Positions 35,998 through 43,688 of a stretch of 64,000 nt of DNA are shown one piece after another. The translations under genes and the position numbers were made by a program. The stretch's first letter is position 1. Each line of letters starts with the position of its first letter. The notes beneath the pieces were generated by a model. The model was not told the DNA's origin. It saw only the letters and a program-made list of their open reading frames with translations, and searched no databases. Origin of the DNA: Chloroflexus aurantiacus J-10-fl (lineage in GTDB: Bacteria; Chloroflexota; Chloroflexia; Chloroflexales; Chloroflexaceae); NCBI RefSeq assembly GCF_000018865.1, contig NC_010175.1, positions 3,720,001 through 3,784,000 on the forward strand, written 5' to 3'.

Positions 35998-36153
35998 ATG
36001 AACCTCCTTCACCGTATGCCCGTAACTGATCTTAACACAGGTCGGCGTGGGAGAGCTTATTACAAAAAGATGAACCGAATGATGAACGCGGAAATTTGGC
36101 GATCTATCACGTTTTGTATAGTGACGTAAGACACAAAGTGAACGAGAGATACT

Positions 36154-36507
36154 ATGCGCATCCTCATTGTAGAAGACGAAGCCAATGTGCGCTCTTTCTT
36201 GCAAAACGCAATGAAAGCATTGCGACGTGGTGTGAAGGTTGATACGGCGAATCATGGTGCCGATGGCTTGAAACTGGCGCGTCGTCAATGGTACGACCTG
36301 ATCATCACTGATTACCATATGCCAAAGATGGACGGCATCGATCTAACCTTCACCTTGCGCCAGGAAGGGTATACTATGCCGATTGTGATGATCTCTGCTG
36401 ATCCCATTGTTGAGCCGTATGCGTTAAATGCAGGCGCTAACCTCTTTCTGGCAAAGCCGGTAAGCCTGGAAAATCTCCGCTACATGCTTAATGTCTTTGG
36501 TCTGTAG
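36154..36507 (+). CDS. Single-domain response regulator receiver
   Basis: This 117-residue protein is a stand-alone receiver. The acidic pocket is EDE at residues 7-9, the phosphorylated aspartate is in LIITDYHMPKMDG (about Asp49-50), a serine in VMISAD replaces the usual Thr/Ser position, and the lysine is in LFLAKPVS. There is no output domain, so it works as a CheY-like shuttle or phosphate sink. No kinase is adjacent; its partner is unknown. It is divergent from the HerA-type gene. Confidence 0.93.
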   Translation: MRILIVEDEANVRSFLQNAMKALRRGVKVDTANHGADGLKLARRQWYDLIITDYHMPKMDGIDLTFTLRQEGYTMPIVMISADPIVEPYALNAGANLFLAKPVSLENLRYMLNVFGL

Positions 36508-36632
36508 GGTTTCCGAACACCAGATGAGTTCGATGGCAGACGTGCGACGCTTTAAATGTATCGCACGTCTGCTATTTGTGTGATACCATCTCTAGCGGTA
36601 TGGCACGTGGTGAACAAGATACTGGAGCTGGC

Positions 36633-37427
36633 ATGCAAACAATTCCACGTTATGACGGTTATATTTTCGATCTTGATGGTACAATCTATCTGGGTGACAT
36701 TCTCTTGCCCGGTGCTGCTGAACTCTTGCACACGCTACGCCGTGAGGGGCGTCGGGTCACATTTCTCTCGAACAATCCGACGAAGACACGTCGTCAGTAT
36801 GCCGAGCGGTTGCAGCGCCTGGGCATTGCTGCCGATGAGCACGAGATTGTGAACAGTTCCGCAGTTATGGTCGAATGGCTGCTGGCCAATGCGCCCGGTG
36901 CGTCATTGTTCGTCGTTGGCGAAGCACCGCTCATCGGTGAACTGGAGGCAGCCGGTTTTCCCCTGAGTGAAAAACCGGGTGAGATTGCCTTTGTGGTTGC
37001 TTCGTTTGATCGAACTTTCACCTATCGCAAGCTACAAATCGCCTTTGATGCGATTCGGGCGGGTGCACGGTTGGTGGCGACCAATCCCGACCGGTTCTGC
37101 CCGGTGCCCGGTGGCGGCGAGCCGGATGCTGCTGCAATCATTGCCGCTATCGAAGCCTGCACCGATACCCGCTGTGAGGTGATTGTCGGGAAGCCGTCAC
37201 CGATTATGGCCCGTACTGTTACCAATCTGATCGGCCTGCCTCCTGAGCGCTGTATCATCGTCGGCGACCGTCTGATGACCGACATTGCCATGGGGGTGAC
37301 CGCCGGCATGGATACCGCTCTGGTCTTGACCGGTGATAGTCAGCGCGCCGATCTGGAGCGTTCGCCGTATCAGCCAACCTATGTGCTGGAGCGGATTGAT
37401 GAGCTGATTGGTGGGAGCGGCGTTTGA
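36633..37427 (+). CDS. HAD-IIA (NagD/AraL-type) sugar or nucleotide phosphatase
   Basis: This 264-residue protein starts at the ATG at 36633 (MQTIPRYDGYIFDLDGTIYLG), which has GGAG upstream. Earlier in-frame ATGs at 36576 and 36600 have no ribosome site. The motifs are complete: FDLDGTIYLGD (motif I), TFLSNNPTKTR (II), VGKPSPIM (III lysine) and IIVGDRLMTDIAMG (IV). The C2 cap between II and III marks the NagD class, which dephosphorylates sugar phosphates, nucleotides or p-nitrophenyl phosphate. It stands alone after the receiver gene. Confidence 0.93.
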   Translation: MQTIPRYDGYIFDLDGTIYLGDILLPGAAELLHTLRREGRRVTFLSNNPTKTRRQYAERLQRLGIAADEHEIVNSSAVMVEWLLANAPGASLFVVGEAPLIGELEAAGFPLSEKPGEIAFVVASFDRTFTYRKLQIAFDAIRAGARLVATNPDRFCPVPGGGEPDAAAIIAAIEACTDTRCEVIVGKPSPIMARTVTNLIGLPPERCIIVGDRLMTDIAMGVTAGMDTALVLTGDSQRADLERSPYQPTYVLERIDELIGGSGV

Positions 37428-38127
37428 GCGCACACAGTTACCTGATGGCACTTCCATCGCTCGTGCGGCCTGCGCAATACCCATAACCCGGCATTATCTC
37501 CAGATTGCTGAGTCCATCACACTGCTGCTGAAACCCCTTCAACGCAGTACTGTATACATCATATCGCTATAGTGCGGAGGCTATGCTTCCGCACTCGCTA
37601 TCTTTACTCCGCAAGGGTATCATGTCTGTCACGCCACCAGTTTTAGTGCCATCGTGCGACCCATTCACCGTTGCAGTGCTTTGTAGCAATCACTTGGGTG
37701 ATACGAAATACCTTCGCCGCTACACCGCCTTTTGCAAATATATGATATGCCTCTTTGTTCCATCTTAATGACCAGTTTCTGGCGTAACCTGAAAAGATAT
37801 GACAGAAATGTCGCTTTTTTGGGGATTGGCTATATAGATTATTGACATATTGTTGAGTGTATGCTATATTCCGTCATGCATTGTACTACGTCACATCAGT
37901 ATCTTCCCTGTAAACATAAATATAGATATTGCTATTGCAGAAGTTTGGCTTTGCCATTCTTGTTTGTCATTATGTTAACGAAGAATTGCAACATTTGAAG
38001 TATTGATATTTCCTTGTTTTTCTATTGATGGTCAATAAGTTTTTGCTTAAAACAATGACATAAGTTGCCATTTGGGAATACTGGATAGCAATAAGGATAA
38101 CTCAGGTTCACGAGAGGAGGAAGACCA
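37428..38127 (+). promoter_or_regulatory. AT-rich intergenic region and long leader of the alcohol dehydrogenase gene
   Basis: The first 300 bases contain only a hairpin at 37571-37594 (AGTGCGGAGG with CTTCCGCACT). From about 37720 to 38110 the base composition drops sharply in GC compared with everything else in the window. Within it is the promoter listed at 37842, giving a leader of about 250 bases with many T-rich runs and no reading frame. No known riboswitch was recognised. Confidence 0.6.
37842..37870 (+). promoter_or_regulatory. Near-consensus sigma-70-type promoter for adh
   Basis: TTGACA at 37842-37847 is separated by 17 bases from TATATT at 37865-37870. Transcription would start near 37877, about 250 bases before the dehydrogenase ATG. 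It is the best promoter match noticed in the window. Confidence 0.75.
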
Positions 38128-39153
38128 ATGAAAACAATGAAAGCCGCTGTGGTTCACGACTTCCATCAACCATTGCGCATCGAGGAAGTTCCCAAGCCGG
38201 AGCCGGGTTTTGGTGAGATTGTAGTCAAGATCGAGGCATCGGGACTCTGTCATACAGATATACACGCAGCGCATGGTGATTGGCCGGTAAAACCAAAACT
38301 CCCATTCATTCCGGGGCACGAAGGAATAGGCATTGTTGAAAGCGTCGGTGCAGGGGTAACTAACGTAAAGGAAGGTGATCGTGTTGCAATCCCCTGGCTG
38401 GGGTACGCCTGTGGCGAGTGTAAATATTGTGCTTCTGGATGGGAGACGCTTTGTGAGCGTCAACTGAATACTGGCTATTTCCTTGATGGGGCGCATGCTC
38501 AGTATGCAAAAGCGTATGCGAAGTATGTGGGTATTGTTCCGGCTGGGGTTTCTGCCCTTGACGCCGCACCGTTAACCTGTGCTGGCGTTACCACGTACAA
38601 AGCTGTTAAGGTCTCCGGAGCTCGTCCCTCGGAGCTGGTAGCTATCTTTGGTGTTGGTGGATTAGGTCATCTGGCATTGCAGTATGCCAGAATCGCCGGG
38701 GCCACGGTAGCGGCTATTGATCTCCTGGATGAGCGATTACAGACAGCACGCGAACTTGGTGCCGATATTACCATCAATGCCAGCACCCAGGACCCCATTG
38801 AAGAATTGAAGAAGTGGGGCGGTGCTGATGCAGCCATCTGTTTAGCTGTTTCACCGAAGGCTTTTGAGCAGGCTTATCGATCATTGCGACGTGGCGGGCG
38901 ACTGGTTTTCGTTGGGCTTCCGGCTGATAACATGATTCAGTTGCCAATCTTCGAGACAGTGCTCAACGGTATTCATGTCATGGGTTCGATTGTTGGAACC
39001 CGCGCCGACCTGGCAGAAACATTTGCGTTACATGCCGCGGGCAAGACGCGAGTGCTCTTTGAGACGCGAAAGCTGGATCAGGTAAATGAAGCTTTCGAGG
39101 AGGTTGAGCACGGACGTAATAAGGCGCCACGAATCGTCTTCTCCGAATTTTAA
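38128..39153 (+). CDS. adhP: Zinc-dependent alcohol dehydrogenase, AdhP/AdhA type
   Basis: This 341-residue medium-chain dehydrogenase has the catalytic zinc ligands Cys41 (GLCHTD), His64/Glu65 (GHEGIG) and a later cysteine (LTCAG), the structural zinc site with four cysteines in CGECKYCASGWETLC, and the NAD site FGVGGLGHLALQYA. ADLAETFALHAAGKTR is typical of propanol-preferring AdhP. It would oxidise short alcohols or reduce aldehydes in the cytoplasm. GAGAGGAGG precedes the ATG. It has its own strong promoter and AT-rich leader, suggesting tight control, perhaps by oxygen or redox state (inference). Confidence 0.95.
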   Translation: MKTMKAAVVHDFHQPLRIEEVPKPEPGFGEIVVKIEASGLCHTDIHAAHGDWPVKPKLPFIPGHEGIGIVESVGAGVTNVKEGDRVAIPWLGYACGECKYCASGWETLCERQLNTGYFLDGAHAQYAKAYAKYVGIVPAGVSALDAAPLTCAGVTTYKAVKVSGARPSELVAIFGVGGLGHLALQYARIAGATVAAIDLLDERLQTARELGADITINASTQDPIEELKKWGGADAAICLAVSPKAFEQAYRSLRRGGRLVFVGLPADNMIQLPIFETVLNGIHVMGSIVGTRADLAETFALHAAGKTRVLFETRKLDQVNEAFEEVEHGRNKAPRIVFSEF

Positions 39154-39168
39154 TGCAATGCATGGTAT

Positions 39169-39200
39169 GAAGCGGGGCTTTGATGTTCATGTCCCGCTTC
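39169..39200 (+). terminator. Possible terminator hairpin after adhP
   Basis: GAAGCGGG pairs with CCCGCTTC across a 16-base loop, about 15 bases after the stop codon. There is no T run, so it is only a weak candidate. Confidence 0.35.
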
Positions 39201-39281
39201 GACTACGTCTGATGTCGATGTTCAGCCTACCATGATCTCTGTTCTGGTCTCTTCCAATACTCTTCGCACAAACTCACTTCG

Positions 39282-40007
39282 CTACGCTGTAGGATCATGT
39301 TGGCTTCCCGTGCCGGGCCGTGAATGACGGTATCTGACCGAATGTGGATCATCCGCGCTCAATAACTCTCGCAATGTACCCACCGTGCTAGCCAGGGCGA
39401 GCGGGGCGGCAAGGTAGAGATCACGGTACTCCCCATATCCATAGGTCACCGCAATACAGGGCATCCGATGGGCACGTGCGCCGTGGATGTCGAAGATCGT
39501 ATCCCCCACCATCACCGTCCAGGCGCGATCAGCACCGAGCGTTGGTAAGAGGGTGCCGATGACCATTGCCTTGTTGCCATCGCGGTCATCGGGATCGACG
39601 GCAGCGATTGCCTCGAAGAAGGGTTGCAGCCCAAAGTGGGCCAGAATCCGTTCGGTAGGCGGACGAATTTTCGAGGTGGCGACGAAGAGCCGGATGCCTG
39701 CGGCTTTGAGGTCAGACAGGAGTTCGGGAATGCCAGGGAAGACGGTGTTCTCGTACAGGCCGGTTTCCCAATAGCGTTGCCGATAGTGAGCCACCGCCTG
39801 ATCGGCTAACCGTGGGTCGTCAAGCAGTTGCTCGAACGAGGCGTGCAAGGGAGGCCCAATCCAGCGCCGAAGCTCGTCGTCGCTGAGGAGTGGATGCCCT
39901 AGCCGTTGCAGGGCATAATTGACGCTGCGGGCAATACCGGTGAAGGGATCGGTCAGTGTGCCGTCAAGATCGAACAGGATTGCGCGAAAACGGTGTTGTC
40001 TCTTCAT
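39282..40007 (-). CDS. HAD-superfamily phosphatase, phosphoglycolate phosphatase-like
   Basis: This 241-residue protein has HAD motif I LFDLDGTLTDPF at its start, a helical C1 cap with the WIGPPLHASFEQLL signature of the Gph/PpaX group, motif II FVATSK, a lysine in DGNKAMV and motif IV VMVGDTIFDIHGA. It would hydrolyse a small phosphate ester such as phosphoglycolate or pyrophosphate. I set the start at the ATG at 40007 because a -10 element TATACT (40014-40019 on the minus strand) leaves no room for a leader. The ATG at 40013 is the alternative. Confidence 0.88.
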   Translation of the reverse strand: MKRQHRFRAILFDLDGTLTDPFTGIARSVNYALQRLGHPLLSDDELRRWIGPPLHASFEQLLDDPRLADQAVAHYRQRYWETGLYENTVFPGIPELLSDLKAAGIRLFVATSKIRPPTERILAHFGLQPFFEAIAAVDPDDRDGNKAMVIGTLLPTLGADRAWTVMVGDTIFDIHGARAHRMPCIAVTYGYGEYRDLYLAAPLALASTVGTLRELLSADDPHSVRYRHSRPGTGSQHDPTA

Positions 40008-40013
40008 GCCCAT

Positions 40014-40067
40014 AGTATAACGCAAAAACCGTGCTACCCGGCAAACGCCGGGAAACGGTGTTATAAT
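40014..40067. promoter_or_regulatory. Divergent promoter region between the HAD and MoxR genes
   Basis: The minus strand has TATACT at 40014-40019, next to the HAD start. The plus strand has TATAAT at 40062-40067, about 80 bases before moxR. Between them is a palindrome CCCGGC-AAAC-GCCGGG (40037-40052) that could be an operator or a cruciform. No good -35 elements were found. Confidence 0.45.
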
Positions 40068-40147
40068 ACTCTCATCCGGTCTGAATAACCGAGATATGCA
40101 TCTGAGACGCCTGCTACGCGAGTGATCATCACAGAAAGGCCCCGGGA

Positions 40148-41128
40148 ATGTTCAATTCGATGGCCGATGTGCGTGACTTATTGGGGCGACAGAACTATAT
40201 CGCCTCTGACGAGATCAGCACCGCGATTTTTCTTGCCGAGCGTTTGGGGAAGCCGTTGCTGGCCGAAGGCCCCGCCGGAGTAGGGAAGACCGAGCTGGCG
40301 AAGGCCTGGGCAGCAGCGCAGGGACGAGAGCTGATCCGTCTCCAGTGCTACGAAGGGCTTGATGAGACAAAAGCGCTGTACGAGTGGGAATACGCCAAGC
40401 AACTTCTCTACACCCAACTGCTGCGCGAAAAACTGTCTGATCTGCTCGGTGATGCGCAAAGCCTGCGTGAAGCGGCTGATCGGCTCGCTTCGCAAGAGGA
40501 TGTCTTCTTTTCGGAACGGTTTCTGTTACCGCGCCCGCTGTTACGCGCCATTATGAGTGATAAGCCGGTCGTCTTGTTGATCGATGAGATTGATCGGGCT
40601 GATGCCGAGTTTGAGGCGTTTCTGCTCGAAGTTCTCAGCGATTTTCAGGTGTCGGTACCGGAGCTGGGCACGCTGAAGGCGAAGCATGTGCCAACCGTTA
40701 TCCTCACTTCAAATAATACACGCGAATTGAGTGAAGCGCTCAAGCGTCGCTGTCTTTACATTCATATTGATTATCCTGACCTCGAAGCCGAGTTGCGGGT
40801 TGTGCAGTTGAAGGTGCCCGGTCTGGCGCCCAAGCTGGCGCGCGAGGCCGTCGCCCTCGTGCAGCGTCTGCGCACACTCGACCTCAAGAAGCACCCCAGT
40901 GTTTCCGAAACGCTTGATTGGGCGCGGGCATTGGTTGAGCTGAATGCCCGTCAACTCGATAAAGCAACGCTCGATACCACCCTGAACGTCCTGCTCAAAT
41001 ACGAGAGCGATTTACAGCGGGCACGTCGCTTGTTGCAGCAGGGAGATCGGCCCGACCGTCCTGATCGTCCTGACCGCCCTGATCGCCCACGCGGTGGGTA
41101 TCGTGGTAGTGATTGGACAAATAACTAG
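40148..41128 (+). CDS. MoxR-family AAA+ ATPase
   Basis: This 326-residue AAA+ protein has Walker A GPAGVGKTEL at residues 41-50, Walker B VVLLIDEIDRAD at about 141-152, the sensor ILTSNNTREL and an arginine finger in ALKRRCLYI. The C-terminal tail is a perfect repeat of RPD four times followed by GGY and a short basic end, which is unusual for the family. MoxR ATPases work as chaperones with VWA-domain partners, and such a gene follows directly, 10 bases after the stop. The pair resembles CoxD/CoxE, but no CO dehydrogenase genes are present. Confidence 0.92.
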   Translation: MFNSMADVRDLLGRQNYIASDEISTAIFLAERLGKPLLAEGPAGVGKTELAKAWAAAQGRELIRLQCYEGLDETKALYEWEYAKQLLYTQLLREKLSDLLGDAQSLREAADRLASQEDVFFSERFLLPRPLLRAIMSDKPVVLLIDEIDRADAEFEAFLLEVLSDFQVSVPELGTLKAKHVPTVILTSNNTRELSEALKRRCLYIHIDYPDLEAELRVVQLKVPGLAPKLAREAVALVQRLRTLDLKKHPSVSETLDWARALVELNARQLDKATLDTTLNVLLKYESDLQRARRLLQQGDRPDRPDRPDRPDRPRGGYRGSDWTNN

Positions 41129-41138
41129 CGGAGTAGCT

Positions 41139-42569
41139 ATGGATCGACGTATTACCGAGTTCATTGCCGGTCTCCGAGCTGCCGGCGTGCGCATTAGTGT
41201 TGCTGAGTCTGCCGATGCGTTGCGAGCGATTGAACAGGCCGGTATTGCCGACCGCAATATTTTCCGGTTGGCGTTGCAGACAGCGCTGATCAAAGAGCGG
41301 CAGGATCAGACGATCTTCAACGAACTGTTCCCGCTCTATTTTGGCAAAGACGCTCCGCCGGCAATGCAACCGGCTGGTGGTGGACAGCTTTCGCCCTCTG
41401 AACTGCAACAACTGATGCAGCAGTTACAACAACTCCTCTCCCAACTGCCTCCTGGCCCGCTCCGTCAGCTCTTCCAGAGTATGGTGAGCGGTCAGCCACT
41501 CAGTAATCAACAGATTCGCTCGATGCTGGCGAATGCCTCTCCGCCACATATGACCAATCCACGCTATCGTGACTGGATGGCGCGCCAGGCGATGCGTGAG
41601 TTGCAGATGCAGCGGTTGCAGCAGGCGCTCCGTCAGCTCCTTGCCCAGCTCCGCGAGCAAGGGATGCGGGAAGAGGCGTTGCAGGCTATCGAACAGGCCG
41701 CACGGGCTAACCTGCAAGCGCTGGAGCAGCAGATCGGTCAGCAGGTGGCGCAGCAGATGCAGGAACAGGCGCAAGGTCAGGGGCCGCGCCAGAGTCAGGG
41801 CCGTCCCAGTGAGCGAGAGTTACTCGACCTACCGCTGGAACGCCTTGATGAGAGCCTGCTCCCGGAGATGCGAACGCTGGTACGAAAACTGGCTGCCCGT
41901 CTGCGTACACGGCTGGCGCTGCGCCAGCGTCGTGGTAAGACCGGTACCCTCGATGCCAAAGCGACGATCCGCACCAATCAGCGATTTGGTGGCGTGCCGA
42001 TGCTGATCCGTCATCGCAAACGGCATCTCAAACCAAAATTGGTGATCTTGTGTGATCGTAGCGTCAGCACGCAGCACGTCATGTCGTGTATGTTGCTGAT
42101 GATCTATGCCCTGCACGATCAGGTCAGTCGTACCCGCTCGTTTGCATTTATTGACCGCCTGTACGACATGTCGCACTACTTTGCCGAATCACGCCCGGAG
42201 CAGGCGATTACGCAGGTATTGGCTGAGATTCGGCCGACGCGCAGCTACAGTACCGATCTCGGTCATGCACTGGCTGAATTCTGCCGTGATCAGCTTCACC
42301 TAGTTGACCGGCGAACAACGGTGATTGTCCTTGGTGATGGACGCAACAACGACAATGATCCCAACCTGCCGGCATTCGAGCAGATTCGGCGGCGGGCGCG
42401 GCGAATTGTCTGGTTTGCCACTGAAGAGCGCTGGAAGTGGGGAGTCTACGATCCCGGATCGCTGAGCAGCGACATCTACAAATACGCACCGATGTGTGAT
42501 GCGATGCACGAGGTGACAACCCTGCGCCAGTTGGCGAACGCTATTGATCGCCTGTTCTTACACCCGTAG
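41139..42569 (+). CDS. VWA-domain protein, CoxE-like partner of MoxR
   Basis: This 476-residue protein starts at the ATG at 41139 (MDRRITEFIAGLRAAGVR). The longer frame from 41094 would overlap moxR without a ribosome site. Residues 1-70 resemble the CoxE N-terminus, residues of about 90-230 are very rich in Gln and Leu and predicted helical (QQLMQQLQQLL repeats), and the VWA domain from about 295 carries the metal site DRSVST and later STDLGHAL and GDGRNN. With MoxR it probably forms a chaperone pair that inserts a metal or assembles a complex. The client is unknown. Confidence 0.92.
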   Translation: MDRRITEFIAGLRAAGVRISVAESADALRAIEQAGIADRNIFRLALQTALIKERQDQTIFNELFPLYFGKDAPPAMQPAGGGQLSPSELQQLMQQLQQLLSQLPPGPLRQLFQSMVSGQPLSNQQIRSMLANASPPHMTNPRYRDWMARQAMRELQMQRLQQALRQLLAQLREQGMREEALQAIEQAARANLQALEQQIGQQVAQQMQEQAQGQGPRQSQGRPSERELLDLPLERLDESLLPEMRTLVRKLAARLRTRLALRQRRGKTGTLDAKATIRTNQRFGGVPMLIRHRKRHLKPKLVILCDRSVSTQHVMSCMLLMIYALHDQVSRTRSFAFIDRLYDMSHYFAESRPEQAITQVLAEIRPTRSYSTDLGHALAEFCRDQLHLVDRRTTVIVLGDGRNNDNDPNLPAFEQIRRRARRIVWFATEERWKWGVYDPGSLSSDIYKYAPMCDAMHEVTTLRQLANAIDRLFLHP

Positions 42570-42807
42570 ATGCGTCATTAGCGTATGCGGGAATACACGT
42601 ATAACTTAGTGTGGCGTGCGGAAGTCGGGCTTCCGCACAGTTTGTCTTGAGATGATCAGTGTTCGATAGACACCAGGTTGTCTATAGTACTGCCAGATGT
42701 CTTGCGCGATGTTCAACCGGTAAGCCTGACACTCAATGCGGTGTGGTACGGGCTGAAATCTGTACTAACCACTAGAGGTTATTGCGCTGCGGAATGATCA
42801 ATCCTGT
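42570..42807. other. Intergenic region with a hairpin between VWA and PgsA genes
   Basis: GTGCGGAAG and CTTCCGCAC at 42616-42638 form a 9-bp stem around TCGGG, followed by a short AGTTTGTCTT. It belongs to the small GTGCGG hairpins seen elsewhere and may end transcription from both converging genes. Nothing else is seen. Confidence 0.5.
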
Positions 42808-43404
42808 TCACGATGCCTTCGGCGTCCATCCCCGGCGCAACAGCGGCCATGCCTGCCAGAGGTATTCGATCCCTGAACCGACCGTCCAGATCAATGCCAG
42901 CCCCATAACAACCGGCCACAGATTCAGCAGCGGGACAAGACTACCGCCGAAGATAACACCGAGAAAACCACCGATCTCGGCATGGGCAGCCAGTAACCGC
43001 CAGATCAATGCCACGACCGTAATCACCAGCTTCTGCTTCCCAAAGCGACGGGCTGAGATCACAATCCCTTCGGCAGCGGCAAATGAGCGGAGACCGGAAA
43101 CAACAAACTCCCGGATAATGATGGTGAGTGCAATCCAGGCTGGAATCAGCCCGGTTTCAATCATTGGAATGAGAACGCCGGCAACGAAAATCTTATCACT
43201 AATTGTGTCGATAAAAACGCCGAGAGGTGAAACAACCTTCAGATGGCGGGCCAAGCGACCGTCGGCCATATCACTCAACGCCATCAGCAACAGTAGAATG
43301 GCTGCGCCCAGATAGGCGGTCGGCGAGGCAAGCAGTACCATCCAGGCCAGGACAGGTGTAGCAAGAATACGGAAGAGACCTAGCAAATTTGGAAGCTGAC
43401 GCAT
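42808..43404 (-). CDS. pgsA: CDP-diacylglycerol-glycerol-3-phosphate 3-phosphatidyltransferase
   Basis: This 198-residue membrane enzyme has the full CDP-alcohol phosphotransferase motif: DMADGRLARHLKVVSPLG then VFIDTISDK, with the metal-binding aspartates in place. PNLLGLFRILATPVLAWM at the N-terminus and IIREFVVSGLR are typical of PgsA. It makes phosphatidylglycerol phosphate, the first step to phosphatidylglycerol. About six helices are predicted. The gene is monocistronic on the minus strand. Confidence 0.94.
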   Translation of the reverse strand: MRQLPNLLGLFRILATPVLAWMVLLASPTAYLGAAILLLLMALSDMADGRLARHLKVVSPLGVFIDTISDKIFVAGVLIPMIETGLIPAWIALTIIIREFVVSGLRSFAAAEGIVISARRFGKQKLVITVVALIWRLLAAHAEIGGFLGVIFGGSLVPLLNLWPVVMGLALIWTVGSGIEYLWQAWPLLRRGWTPKAS

Positions 43405-43688
43405 GGTAATTTCTCAGTTCTAAGCCTGCTCTGCAACCTCGATTATAGCACAAACTGTCCTTGTTTACTTGACATAAATAACATTTATTCCAGTAGTTGT
43501 GTCTGCTACCTGCCATGGTATAATTCAAACTAACCCTCTGATTGGAATAGTAGTAGTGCAGATATACAGGTCACTTATTACAATTCAGGCTGCTTGTTGC
43601 GGAAGACAGGTATTTGCGCTTAATGCCGCCGGGTTCATGGCATACTGGCAAACTTTCTTGAGCGTATCTGGTTCCTGTACACATTGAT
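43405..43688. promoter_or_regulatory. Divergent intergenic region with promoter for the signalling cluster
   Basis: On the plus strand TTGTGT, 16 bases, TATAAT (43519-43524) could drive the cluster, leaving a leader of about 160 bases. On the minus strand TATAAT at 43442-43447 lies 38 bases before pgsA. The stretch around 43455-43490 is AT-rich. Confidence 0.5.

Noticed and set aside
40148-42569. CO dehydrogenase maturation genes coxD/coxE
   Set aside because: MoxR/VWA pairs are widespread, and no coxLMS genes are nearby, so I kept the general names.
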